DNA of 64,000 nucleotides from Amycolatopsis nalaikhensis (GCF_030264295.1 NZ_CP127173.1:69501-133500); one strand, 5' to 3'; shown: positions 8,283 to 15,996, counted from the stretch's first letter. Notes: a model not told the origin generated them from the letters alone. Made by a program: numbers and translations.

Positions 8283-9167
8283 ATGACCGAACTGACCGAT
8301 CCCGCCGTGCGCGTCACCGCCGCCGAGGAGATCGCCCCGGACCTGCTGGTGATCCCGAACCGCCGCGTCGACCTGGTGCCCAACATCGGTGTCGTCGGGG
8401 GCACGGAGGCCGTCCTCGTCGTCGACACGGGCATCGGCACCGCGAACGCGTCGGAGGTGCTCGCCTTCGCGGCCGAAGTGGCGAAAGGCCGGCGCCTGTA
8501 CCTGACGACGACGCACTTCCACCCCGAGCACGCGTTCGGCGCGCAGGTGTTCGCCGGGGAAGCCACCTACCTCGTCAACCGCGCCCAAGCGACCGACCTG
8601 GCCACGAAAGGCCCGGGCTACCTGGAGATGTTCCGCGGCCTCGGCGAGGTGATCGTCCGGCGGCTCGAGGGCGTGCGGATCCCGGAGCCCGACGTCGTCT
8701 ACGACGGCGCGTACGACCTAGACCTCGGCGGCCGGACGGTCCGGCTGCGCCCGACGGGCCGCGGCCACACCCGTGGCGACCAGGTGATCGAGGTGCCGGA
8801 CGCGGGTGTGCTCTTCACCGGCGACCTGGCCGAAACGGGGCAGTTCGCGATCTTCCCGTGGTTCCCGCCGCACGACACGGACGTCTCGGGCACGGGCTGG
8901 CTCGCGGTCCTCGACGGCCTGGCCGCCGCGCAGCCCCGGACCGTGGTGCCCGGCCACGGCGAGATCGGCGGCGTCCGGGTGCTCACCGACGTCCGCGACT
9001 ACCTGCGCGAGCTGCGCGACGAGACGTGGCGGCGGCGGGACTCCGCGATGGCCCGCGACGAGATCGTCGCCGAGGTCCGGGCGGTGCTGCTGGAACGCCA
9101 CCCGGAGTGGCCGGGCCAGGAGTGGATCGAGCCGGCCGTCGGCTGCCTGTGCGCCGAGCACGGCTGA
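8283..9167 (+). CDS. MBL fold metallo-hydrolase
   Basis: This 294-residue metallo-beta-lactamase superfamily hydrolase shows the metal ligands TTHFHPEHAFG (about residue 78), GRGHTRGDQ, FTGDLAE and VPGHGEIGG. The first motif is HxHxEH where the family norm is HxHxDH, so the usual aspartate ligand is a glutamate. The rest of the active site looks intact, and the C-terminal extension (YLRELRDETWRRRDSAMARDE) is helical. Relatives include quinoprotein-type hydrolases and lactonases; no substrate is evident. The ATG at 8283 follows a GGAAT-like hexamer by six bases. It is probably controlled by the divergent LysR protein. Confidence 0.86.
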   Translation: MTELTDPAVRVTAAEEIAPDLLVIPNRRVDLVPNIGVVGGTEAVLVVDTGIGTANASEVLAFAAEVAKGRRLYLTTTHFHPEHAFGAQVFAGEATYLVNRAQATDLATKGPGYLEMFRGLGEVIVRRLEGVRIPEPDVVYDGAYDLDLGGRTVRLRPTGRGHTRGDQVIEVPDAGVLFTGDLAETGQFAIFPWFPPHDTDVSGTGWLAVLDGLAAAQPRTVVPGHGEIGGVRVLTDVRDYLRELRDETWRRRDSAMARDEIVAEVRAVLLERHPEWPGQEWIEPAVGCLCAEHG

Positions 9168-9174
9168 GGCGCGG

Positions 9175-10077
9175 TCACGGCGCGGCGAGCCACTCGACGA
9201 TCGCGCGGGAGATGGCACCGTCCGCGCGTTCGTCGTAGCCCTCGAAGCACGGCATCGAGTTCGCCTCCAGGAAGAACCACTCGCCGGTGGCGCGGTCGAT
9301 CTTGAAGTCGACACCCAGCAGCGGGACGCCGCAGTGCCCGGTGAGCCGCGCGCAGCCTTCGGTGATCTCCCGCGGCGGGACCAGCGGCCGGTAGTCGTTG
9401 CCCCCGCGGACGGTCCGGTAGTCGAGCGCCGGGGAGTCGATCAGCTCGCCGAAGCAGCGGTCACCGACCACGTGGACTCGCACGTCCGGGCCGCTGATTC
9501 GTTCCTGGAACAACACCGGCAGGTGGACCAGCCGCGGCAGGCGGGACTCGTGGTGCGGCTCGAAGACCGTCGCCCACGTCTTCGTGGCGCTGGCACCCTT
9601 GAAGATCGCGCCGCCACGGCAGCCGCGGACGAACCCGAGCGCCTCTGCGGGGTCGGAGGTGAGGCAGGTTTCGGGCACCCGCCAGCCGCCGACCTCGCCG
9701 AGGGCGACGGCGTGCAGCACCTTCGTGAACCCGGACGCCTCGCGCAGCGGCGGGTTCATCACCTTGCCGGGCACGAACTCCAGGATCCGCGCCAGCGCCT
9801 CGGTCTGGCCCGCCGACGCCGCCGCGAGTCCGGCCGACGGCGCGCCGGAAGCGACATCCACCAAACGGCACCAGATGGCCGGGAAGTCGCCGACGCGGAC
9901 CGTCTCGTCGCCGACGGACAGGACCGTGTCTTCGAGGCTGCCCAACGGAATCCGGACGCGGCCGCGAAGCGCCAGTGACGGCAGGTCGACCGGCCGGACC
10001 GCGATCCCGGCCGCGTGCACCGCCCGCAGCCCGGCCGTGAACGTCGGGTCGGCGGCGAGCCCGAGCGCGAGGATCAC
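9175..10077 (-). CDS. ATP-grasp ligase (graspetide-type candidate)
   Basis: This 300-residue ATP-grasp enzyme is the last gene of the candidate RiPP operon. The nucleotide-binding Lys is in GGAIFKGASATKTW. DVRVHVVGDRCFGELIDS matches the RimK/graspetide-ligase strand pair. The metal ligands are in GVDFKIDRATGEWFFLEANSMPCFEGYD. The N-terminal third (VVILALGLAADPTFTAGLRAV) is a pre-ATP-grasp subdomain. Ligases of this superfamily activate carboxylates as acyl phosphates and join them to amines or hydroxyls; in graspetides they close Glu/Asp side chains on Ser, Thr or Lys. The GTG at 10077 overlaps the preceding stop by four bases (GTGA). That it acts on the Ser/Thr-Glu repeat peptide encoded 0.9 kb upstream is inferred from the shared operon. 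Confidence 0.82.
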   Translation of the reverse strand: MILALGLAADPTFTAGLRAVHAAGIAVRPVDLPSLALRGRVRIPLGSLEDTVLSVGDETVRVGDFPAIWCRLVDVASGAPSAGLAAASAGQTEALARILEFVPGKVMNPPLREASGFTKVLHAVALGEVGGWRVPETCLTSDPAEALGFVRGCRGGAIFKGASATKTWATVFEPHHESRLPRLVHLPVLFQERISGPDVRVHVVGDRCFGELIDSPALDYRTVRGGNDYRPLVPPREITEGCARLTGHCGVPLLGVDFKIDRATGEWFFLEANSMPCFEGYDERADGAISRAIVEWLAAP

Positions 10078-10559
10078 GACGCGAGCCGGCGCAGGAGAGC
10101 CGCGTAGACCTCGTCCTCCCGGTCCGCGAACAGGCGGTGGCCCGGCCAGCACGAGACGTCGACGAGCCGGAGCGCCCGCTCCCCCGGCTCGACGGTGAAG
10201 TCGGCGAACTCCACCCCTCGCCGCCGCAGCCACGCGACGATCGGCGCCACCCCGTCGAGCCGCACCCCGTCCGCCGCGAAGACTTCGGCTCCGGCCAGCA
10301 CGACCCGGCGGGAGCGAGCCGGGTCGCGGTCGGTGATCCGCACGACTTCGCACCGCTCGCGGGGCTCACCGGCGTCGACGACCGTCCACTCGGGAATCCG
10401 GTAGACCTCCCGGCCGGGCGCCGACCCGTCGTTGAGGATCACCGTGTGCGGAGGTTCGACCACCCCGGCCGCGACCGGTTCGAGAGGGTCGAGGCGCGCG
10501 ACGAACCCGTGCTCCGACGGCCGGTTGACCACCGGTCCCGGCCACAGCGCGACGGCCGA
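10074..10559 (-). CDS. distal half of an ATP-grasp-associated protein (after an in-frame TGA)
   Basis: This frame runs on without shift from the TGA at 10560-10562 to a TGA at 10074 and overlaps the ATP-grasp ligase start by four bases. Read through, it continues SAVALWPGPVVNRPSEHGF, then TVILNDGSAPGREVYRIPEW, and ends LRLVDVSCWPGHRLFADREDEVYAALLRRLAS. The segment PVVNRPSEHGF follows smoothly from GVLNRGIGGWGDDPDRAF upstream of the TGA. The two halves therefore look like one protein of about 250 residues interrupted by a TGG-to-TGA change. If it is translated separately, the only usable start is the GTG at 10532, which has no good ribosome binding site. I do not recognise a named family; its shape resembles a pre-ATP-grasp domain with no visible ATP-grasp catalytic motifs. 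Confidence 0.6.
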   Translation of the reverse strand, partial: SAVALWPGPVVNRPSEHGFVARLDPLEPVAAGVVEPPHTVILNDGSAPGREVYRIPEWTVVDAGEPRERCEVVRITDRDPARSRRVVLAGAEVFAADGVRLDGVAPIVAWLRRRGVEFADFTVEPGERALRLVDVSCWPGHRLFADREDEVYAALLRRLAS

Positions 10560-10826
10560 TCAGAAGGCCGCGTAGGTTTCCGCGGCGGCGAAGGCGCGGT
10601 CCGGGTCGTCGCCCCAGCCGCCGATGCCGCGGTTGAGGACGCCGCTCACCTCGGCACCGTCGACCGTCAGCCGCACGCGGCAGACCCGGTCGCGGCTCAC
10701 GTGCACCGACACCCCGACCCGGCCGAACTCGTGCGCGACCACGGCCGGAACGCCGTGCGCCGCGGCGAACCCGGCGAACCGGGCCGCCGTCTCGTCCGAG
10801 TCCGGCGCGATGACCAGGAGCGTCAC
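10560..10826 (-). CDS. proximal half of an ATP-grasp-associated protein (ends at in-frame TGA)
   Basis: The GTG at 10826 overlaps the stop of the 45-residue ORF by four bases (GTGA), and the frame opens TLLVIAPDSDETAARF, a Rossmann-like first strand and helix. It continues VSVHVSRDRVCRVRL and GVLNRGIGGWGDDPDRAFAA and stops at TGA after TYAAF. The same frame continues beyond the TGA with good coding character, so this is probably the front half of a single gene. A longer frame from 10844 would only add six residues and lose the coupling to the upstream gene. The role is unknown; position in the operon suggests a partner of the ATP-grasp ligase, for example in leader recognition. Confidence 0.6.
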   Translation of the reverse strand: MTLLVIAPDSDETAARFAGFAAAHGVPAVVAHEFGRVGVSVHVSRDRVCRVRLTVDGAEVSGVLNRGIGGWGDDPDRAFAAAETYAAF

Positions 10827-10960
10827 CGCCGCGAGGTTTCCCACGCTTCGAGCGCGGCCGCGACCTGCCAGGCCGTCTTCGCCAGGTCCGCGACCACCGC
10901 GGGCCGGGCCTCGGGCGGGATGAACGGCTCGGGATCGCGGTCAGCGGAATCGGGCGGCAT
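10823..10960 (-). CDS. 45-residue ORF inside the graspetide-like operon
   Basis: This short frame begins at an ATG at 10960, 20 bases inside the 3' end of the repeat-peptide gene, and ends at 10823 overlapping the next gene by four bases. An in-frame TGA four codons upstream fixes ATG 10960 as the first possible start. The product starts MPPDSADRDPEPFIPPEARP and then forms an amphipathic Ala/Leu-rich helix (VVADLAKTAWQVAAALEAW). It has no cysteine and no signal peptide. No function is recognised. The chained overlaps on both sides are the main reason to believe it is translated; it could be a leader-binding or chaperone peptide, or a second precursor. Confidence 0.55.
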   Translation of the reverse strand: MPPDSADRDPEPFIPPEARPAVVADLAKTAWQVAAALEAWETSRR

Positions 10961-11180
10961 ACCGTTCCATCATTTCCGACGTCTCGGAGTTCTCGCTCGT
11001 TTCCGTCGTTTCGGAACGCTCCGAGGTCTCGCTCCCTTCCGTGCCTTCGCTGTATTCGGATCCCTCGGATCCGTGCTGCGACACTTCGGGGATTCCGGTC
11101 GGCCGGGTCATGGCGACGTAGCTCGCCACGCGCCGCCTGATTTCGAGCGGGAAATCCGTGAATGAACCGTCTTCGCTCAT
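10941..11180 (-). CDS. candidate graspetide precursor with eleven x-(S/T)-E repeats
   Basis: This 79-residue peptide starts at the ATG at 11180, preceded by GAGGGG seven to twelve bases upstream. Residues 1-36 look like a leader, with an amphipathic helix DFPLEIRRRVASYVAM. Residues 37-69 are eleven perfect tandem tripeptides in which position 2 is Ser (nine times) or Thr (twice) and position 3 is always Glu; position 1 is G,G,Y,G,G,T,R,T,T,N,T. A ten-residue tail MMERYAARFR follows. Ser is encoded by TCC, AGC and TCG and Glu by GAG and GAA in mixed order, so the repeat is kept at protein level and is not recent slippage. Alternating hydroxyl and carboxyl side chains are what ATP-grasp ligases of graspetides cross-link. 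The three genes downstream overlap it or each other and end in an ATP-grasp ligase. The precursor role is an inference. Confidence 0.75.
   Translation of the reverse strand: MSEDGSFTDFPLEIRRRVASYVAMTRPTGIPEVSQHGSEGSEYSEGTEGSETSERSETTETSENSETSEMMERYAARFR
10974..11072 (-). repeat. protein-level tandem repeat, 11 x 3 codons
   Basis: Ninety-nine bases encode eleven consecutive x-(Ser/Thr)-Glu triplets without an imperfect unit. Codons differ between units, so the DNA itself is only weakly repetitive. Confidence 0.9.
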
Positions 11181-11219
11181 CTGACCCCTCCGCGGCCGCG
11201 CCCTCGCCACTGCGGTTTC

Positions 11220-11249
11220 ATGGGAGCACCCCGCCGATCCGGCTGTCAA
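11220..11249 (-). promoter_or_regulatory. possible promoter of the repeat-peptide operon
   Basis: On the minus strand a perfect -35 hexamer TTGACA (11244-11249) is followed after 18 bases by TCCCAT, about 40 bases before the ATG at 11180. The -10 match is poor. The site lies in the 139-base gap after the CrtI-like gene, so the peptide operon may have its own promoter. Confidence 0.4.
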
Positions 11250-11319
11250 CGCCGTCGCCCGCGGAATACCTGCTTGGGGCAGCGTGATCAATTCCGGAAA
11301 TGATCGGAAAACAATTCAC

Positions 11320-12852
11320 TCACTCGGTGCCGCGAAGTACCGCCATCGCCGCGTTGTGGCCGGGGATGCCGCTGACACCACCTCCTCGCACCGCTCCCGC
11401 GCCGCACAGCAGAACGCGTGCGTGCGCCGTTTCGACGCCCCACCGGCCCGCCTCCTCCGGTACCGAGGCGAACGGCCAGGACAGGTCCCGGTGGAAGATG
11501 TGCCCGGCGGGCAGGCCGAGCTCGGCTTCCAGGTCCAGGGGTGTCTTGGCCTCCACGCAGGGTTTCCCGTCCGGCGCCGTCAGCAGGCAGTCCTCGATCG
11601 GCTCGGCCAGCACGCTGTTCAGCGAAGCCAGCGTCGCGCGCAACGCCGCTTCGCGCGCCTCTTCGTTTCGCCCCTCGAAGAGCCGCGCGGGCATGTGCAG
11701 GCCGAACAACGTCAACGTCTGCACGCCGGCCGCGCGCTCGGCCGGGCCGAGGATCGACGGGTCCGTCAGCGAATGGCAGTAGATCTCGCACGGCGGCAGC
11801 GTGGGGATCTTCCCCGCCGCCTCGCGGTAAGCCGTCTCCAGCTGTGCGTACGTCTCGTTGACGTGGAACGTGCCGCCGAACGCGTCGACCGGGTCGACGT
11901 CCGGGTCGCGCAGCCTCGGCAGCCGCGAGAGCACCATGTTGACCTTCAGCTGCGCGCCTTCCGGCCGCTCCGGCGGCTCTTCACCGAGCAGCCGCGCCAG
12001 GGTCTCCGGCGCGACGTTCGCCAGGACGTGCCCGCCGCGCACGACGTGTTCGGCGTCGTCGCGGCGGTAGCGCACCTCGCCGTCCGGGTCGATCGACAGC
12101 ACCTCCGCGCCGGTCACCAGGCGCGCGCCGGCCGCCGAGGCCACCGCGGCCAGCGAACCGGTGACCGCGCCCATGCCGCCGACCGGCACGTCCCAGTCGC
12201 CCGTGCCGTTGCCGATCACGTGGTAGAGCAGGCAGCGGTTCTGCCGCAGGTCCGCACCGCCCGCCGCGGCGAACGTACCGATCAGCGCGTCGGTGAGCAG
12301 CACGCCGCGCACGGTGTCGTCGCCGAACCAGTCCTCGAGCGTCTCGCCGATCGGCCGCTCGAACAGCCGCGTCCACGCCTCGGCGTCGCCGACCCTGCTG
12401 CAGAAGTCCACTTCGGACAGCAACGGTTCGGTGAGCGTGCCGAAGACGCGCTCGGCGACGCGGCCGGTCAGCTCGGAGAACCGCCGCCAGGCCGCGAAGT
12501 CCCCGCCGGACCCGGTGATCGCGCGGAACGACGCCGCCGTCCGCGCGTCGTCGCCCGTGTCGACAAGGAGACCCGAGCCGCCCGCCGGGGTGTAGGACGA
12601 CATCCGGCGCCGCCGCAGCCGGACGTCGAGGCCGAGGTCGGCGACGATCTTCTTCGGCAGCAGGCTGACCAGGTACGAGTAGCGCGAGAGCCGGACGTCG
12701 ACACCCTCGAACGCCCGGAACGACACGGCCGCGCCGCCGGTCTCCCCGCGCCGCTCCAGCACGAGCACCGACCGGCCCGCCCGCGCCAGGTACGCGGCCG
12801 CCACGAGCCCGTTGTGCCCGCCGCCGACGACCACGACGTCGTACGCGTCCAT
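11320..12852 (-). CDS. phytoene dehydrogenase-like FAD oxidoreductase
   Basis: This 510-residue CrtI/PYROXD2-type flavoprotein opens YDVVVVGGGHNGLVAAAYLARAG, the FAD-binding GxGxxG with the extended helix, followed by the acidic strand end LVLERRGETGGAA. The C-terminal FAD-binding segment of the family is ARVLLCGAGAVRGGGVSGIPGHNAA. CrtI-like enzymes desaturate or oxidise hydrophobic substrates, but no carotenoid genes are nearby, and the closest well-known relatives of this branch have no defined substrate. The ATG at 12852 has a strong ribosome binding site, GGAGG five bases upstream. It is on the same strand as the graspetide-like operon and 139 bases before it, but no shared function is implied. 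Confidence 0.87.
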   Translation of the reverse strand: MDAYDVVVVGGGHNGLVAAAYLARAGRSVLVLERRGETGGAAVSFRAFEGVDVRLSRYSYLVSLLPKKIVADLGLDVRLRRRRMSSYTPAGGSGLLVDTGDDARTAASFRAITGSGGDFAAWRRFSELTGRVAERVFGTLTEPLLSEVDFCSRVGDAEAWTRLFERPIGETLEDWFGDDTVRGVLLTDALIGTFAAAGGADLRQNRCLLYHVIGNGTGDWDVPVGGMGAVTGSLAAVASAAGARLVTGAEVLSIDPDGEVRYRRDDAEHVVRGGHVLANVAPETLARLLGEEPPERPEGAQLKVNMVLSRLPRLRDPDVDPVDAFGGTFHVNETYAQLETAYREAAGKIPTLPPCEIYCHSLTDPSILGPAERAAGVQTLTLFGLHMPARLFEGRNEEAREAALRATLASLNSVLAEPIEDCLLTAPDGKPCVEAKTPLDLEAELGLPAGHIFHRDLSWPFASVPEEAGRWGVETAHARVLLCGAGAVRGGGVSGIPGHNAAMAVLRGTE

Positions 12853-13123
12853 CCACCCTCCTCGGTTCCGCCTGCTCGTTCATCGTGGCCAGGGCGGTGC
12901 GGGGAATTCAAGGAAAGGGCGCGAACGGTCCGTTCGCGCTATTCGGTTGCGCGGAGCGTGACGACTCCGGCAAGCTGAGCGGACCCGGCAGGGAGCCGGT
13001 GCGGAGTGAACGGGAGGTGCCTGTCGTGATGACTGTCCGGGCCCTTTCGCGCCCTCACCCACCCGCCCCCCGAGGCTGACCACGCGCCCGGTGGGGCATC
13101 CCTGACCAAGGAGAAACCCACCA

Positions 13124-14083
13124 GTGCGCCAGCACGACTTCGACGACTTCGACCTGTTCGACCAGCAGCCTTCGCGACGCCGCACGAGCCGTCGCGCGCG
13201 GTTCGACGACGAACCCGAGCCCACCCGCGGCGGACGGCTCACCGAAGGCGAACGCGTCCGCCTCGCGAAACTGCGCGACGACGCTTATACGGAAACCCAG
13301 CTCCCGGACGGCGCCGACCGCTGGTCCACCTGGGACGACGCCGAGCACGGCCCGCTGCCCCGGCCGGACTGGGTCGTCACCGAGCTCGCCGCGGTCGACA
13401 CCGACCTCGGCGTCCTCAAGACCGGCAAGGAGGCCGACGTCCACCTGCTGCGGCGCGGCCTGCCCGGCACCGACGGTGTGCTGCTCGCCGCCAAGCGCTA
13501 CCGCAGCGACGAGCACAAGCTGTTCCACCGCGACGCGGGCTACCTCGAAGGGCGGCGGATGCGCCGCTCCCGCGAGATGCGTGCGATCGAGCACCGCACG
13601 TCGTTCGGCCGCAACCTCATCGCCGAACAGTGGGCGGTCGCCGAGTTCGCCGCCTTGAGTCGCTTGTGGACACTCGGCGCGCCGGTGCCGTACCCGGTGC
13701 AGCGCAGCGGGACCGAGCTGCTGCTCGAGTTCCTCGGCGAGGACGACGGGACGGCTGCGCCGCGGCTGGCCCAGGTCCGCCCGGACCCGGACGAGCTGAA
13801 GGACCTGTGGTTCCAGGCCACCGCGGCCCTCGAGCTGCTCGCCTCGGAAGGGCTCGCGCACGGTGACCTCTCCGCGTACAACCTGCTCGTGCACCGCGGC
13901 AGGCTGATGGTCATCGACCTGCCGCAGGTGGTCGACGTCGTCGCCAACCCCGGCGGCGTCGAGTTCCTGGCCCGCGACGTGCGCAACCTGGCGGGCTGGT
14001 TCCACGGCCGCGGGCTCGGCGAGCACGTCACGAACACCGGGGAGCTGCTGGCGGAACTCGTCTCCGCCGCCGGGCTCACGTAG
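13124..14083 (+). CDS. RIO1-like serine protein kinase
   Basis: This 319-residue protein has a RIO-type kinase fold: GVLKTGKEADVHLLRRG (nucleotide loop), LLAAKRYR (catalytic Lys), GLAHGDLSAYNLLVHRGRLMVIDLPQVVDV (catalytic HGDLSAYN loop and metal-binding IDLPQ). The first 60 residues are charged and probably disordered. RIO kinases are ribosome-biogenesis ATPases in eukaryotes and archaea; bacterial members are common in actinobacteria with unknown targets. The GTG at 13124 follows AAGGAG nine bases upstream. The 271 bases before it hold no convincing gene. A 9-bp stem terminator follows the stop. Confidence 0.88.
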   Translation: MRQHDFDDFDLFDQQPSRRRTSRRARFDDEPEPTRGGRLTEGERVRLAKLRDDAYTETQLPDGADRWSTWDDAEHGPLPRPDWVVTELAAVDTDLGVLKTGKEADVHLLRRGLPGTDGVLLAAKRYRSDEHKLFHRDAGYLEGRRMRRSREMRAIEHRTSFGRNLIAEQWAVAEFAALSRLWTLGAPVPYPVQRSGTELLLEFLGEDDGTAAPRLAQVRPDPDELKDLWFQATAALELLASEGLAHGDLSAYNLLVHRGRLMVIDLPQVVDVVANPGGVEFLARDVRNLAGWFHGRGLGEHVTNTGELLAELVSAAGLT

Positions 14084-14412
14084 GAATCCGGAGCGGCGTC
14101 GCGGATGTGGCACGGAACACGTCTGCGACGCCGCCCACAACGGGTTACCTCGATGCGAAGGACCAGGACTCCCTCAGGTACTATCGATACAGACCGCAAC
14201 CGGCGGCGTGGATGTAGTTGGTGTCCGTCGCCTCCAAAGCCACCGAATGGCTCGCGGTGATCCGCAACCCCCAAGCGGCGCGCAGTGTCGGAAAGCGCAA
14301 GACACGGTGTGCCGGGTCCGTCCCTGTGAACGCCCATCGCACACCATCTTGCCCTGCCTGCGCGCGGGCAGCCCGGGCCTCCCTTGTGACGAACCACGTC
14401 CGAGAGGCATTT
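14084..14412 (+). other. gene-free region upstream of the DEAD-box helicase
   Basis: These 329 bases hold the RIO-gene terminator and then about 230 bases with no convincing reading frame. A possible -10 TACTAT is at 14179-14184, which would leave a leader of more than 200 bases. Long leaders are common before cold-inducible DEAD-box helicase genes. I see no known riboswitch. A small stem CTGCC/GGCAG lies near 14355. Confidence 0.4.
14094..14133 (+). terminator. terminator after the RIO kinase gene
   Basis: CGGCGTCGC and GCGACGCCG form a perfect 9-bp stem 11 bases after the stop codon. The 22-base loop contains further weak pairing. There is no U-tract, as is usual in actinobacteria. Confidence 0.5.
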
Positions 14413-15996
14413 GTGACAGTCACGTTCAACTCCGGCCACTCCTCGACGTCCGCTCGCGCGGGCCGTCCCGACCGCAAGCCGCGCACCCGCCCGGCCGGTG
14501 GGGACATGCTGCGCGACGACGCCGTCGAACTCGTGGCCACCAAGACCTTCGCCGAGCTGGGCCTGCCGGAGCCGCTGCTCCGCGCCCTGGCCGACGCGGG
14601 CATCAACAGCCCCTTCCCGATCCAGTCCGCGACCATCCCGGACGCGCTGGCCGGCCGCGACGTGCTGGGCCGCGCCCAGACCGGCTCCGGCAAGACCCTC
14701 GCCTTCGGCCTGGCCATGCTGGCCCGGCTCGACGGTGGCAAGGCCCGCCCGAAGCGCCCCCGCGCGCTGATCCTCGTCCCGACCCGCGAGCTGGCCATGC
14801 AGGTCGCCGACTCGCTGACCCCGCTGGCCAAGTCGCTCGGCCTGTGGTGCCGCACCGCCGTCGGCGGCATGGCCTTCGCCCGCCAGGCGGACGCCCTGTC
14901 CCGCGGCGTCGACCTGCTGATCGCCACCCCCGGCCGGCTGTCGGACCACGTCCGCCAGGGCACCGCGCACCTGGGCGACTGCAACTTCATCGCCCTCGAC
15001 GAGGCCGACCAGATGGCGGACATGGGCTTCATGCCGCAGGTCCGCGAGATCATGGACCTGACCCCGCCGGGTGGCCAGCGGCTGCTGTTCTCCGCGACCC
15101 TCGACGGTGACGTCAACCGCCTGGTCAAGCAGTACCTGACCGACCCGGTCACGCACTCGGTCGCGCCGTCGACCGCGAGCGTCACGACCATGGACCACCA
15201 CGTGCTCCAGGTCTCGCACCAGGACAAGCAGGACGTCATCACCCAGATCGGCGCCCGTGACGGCCGCACGATCATGTTCGTCCGCACCAAGCACCACGTC
15301 GACCGCCTCACCGAGCGGCTGCGCGAGCAGGGCGTCCACGCGGCGGCGCTGCACGGCGGCAAGACGCAGGGGCAGCGCAACCGCGTCCTCGCCGACTTCA
15401 AGGAAGGCCACACCCCGGTGCTGGTCGCCACGGACGTCGCCGCGCGCGGTATCCACGTCGACGACATCTCGCTGGTGCTGCACGTCGACCCGGCGGCCGA
15501 CCACAAGGACTACCTGCACCGCGCGGGCCGCACGGCGCGCGCCGGGGCGTCCGGCGTGGTCGTCACGCTGGCCACGCACGACCAGCGCCGGATGGTCCGC
15601 CGCCTGACCGACCGCGCCGGCGTGCGCGCGGAGTCGACGACGGTCCGCCCGGGCGACGCCGAGCTGTCCCGCATCACCGGCGCCAAGGAGCCCAGCGGCG
15701 AGCCGGTCGTCGAGCGTCGGCGCGAGAACCCGCGTCGCAGCGGTGGCTTCCGCGGCGACCGCGGCTTCGGCGGCTCGAGCCGCGGTGGCGACCGCGGCGG
15801 CTACGGCCGCGGCGAGCGCACCTACGGCGACCGTGACCGCGGCGGCGAGCGCGGGGGTGACCGTGGCGGCTACCGCGGTGGCGACCGCGAAGGCCGTCCC
15901 GGCGGCTTCGGCGGCCGCGGCCGTCAGCCCCGCACGGGCAACGGCGGTGGCTACGGCCGCCCGAGCCGTGGCCCGCGTCGCGGCTACGACAGCTGA
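14413..15996 (+). CDS. DEAD-box RNA helicase with RGG tail
   Basis: This 527-residue ATP-dependent RNA helicase unwinds RNA duplexes during ribosome assembly, RNA decay or cold adaptation. The motifs are in order: Q motif PFPIQSATIP, motif I AQTGSGKT at 88-95, PTRELA, TPGRL, DEAD, SAT, and VI as HRAGRTARAG. From about residue 435 the tail is rich in RGG, RGGYGRG and DRGG units and ends RRGYDS; such tails bind RNA and can drive condensation. I chose the GTG at 14413 because GAGAGG lies five bases upstream; the frame stays open further upstream without conserved content. The start of the conserved core fits. A strong terminator follows. Confidence 0.93.
   Translation: MTVTFNSGHSSTSARAGRPDRKPRTRPAGGDMLRDDAVELVATKTFAELGLPEPLLRALADAGINSPFPIQSATIPDALAGRDVLGRAQTGSGKTLAFGLAMLARLDGGKARPKRPRALILVPTRELAMQVADSLTPLAKSLGLWCRTAVGGMAFARQADALSRGVDLLIATPGRLSDHVRQGTAHLGDCNFIALDEADQMADMGFMPQVREIMDLTPPGGQRLLFSATLDGDVNRLVKQYLTDPVTHSVAPSTASVTTMDHHVLQVSHQDKQDVITQIGARDGRTIMFVRTKHHVDRLTERLREQGVHAAALHGGKTQGQRNRVLADFKEGHTPVLVATDVAARGIHVDDISLVLHVDPAADHKDYLHRAGRTARAGASGVVVTLATHDQRRMVRRLTDRAGVRAESTTVRPGDAELSRITGAKEPSGEPVVERRRENPRRSGGFRGDRGFGGSSRGGDRGGYGRGERTYGDRDRGGERGGDRGGYRGGDREGRPGGFGGRGRQPRTGNGGGYGRPSRGPRRGYDS

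Noticed and set aside
10560..10562. selenocysteine at the TGA
   Set aside because: There is no cysteine-like context and no recognisable SECIS-like stem directly after the codon; Trp fits better.
12885..13079. 64-residue plus ORF between the CrtI-like gene and the RIO kinase
   Set aside because: It lacks a ribosome binding site and conserved sequence and is within the range of chance in GC-rich DNA.
14218..14412. 65-codon N-terminal extension of the DEAD-box gene
   Set aside because: The segment has no conserved content and a good ribosome binding site lies before the GTG at 14413.
14084..14412. riboswitch before the helicase gene
   Set aside because: No conserved riboswitch core could be matched; only a small hairpin is present.
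15720..15996. repeat element at the end of the DEAD-box gene
   Set aside because: The repetitive DNA is explained by the RGG-rich tail of the protein.
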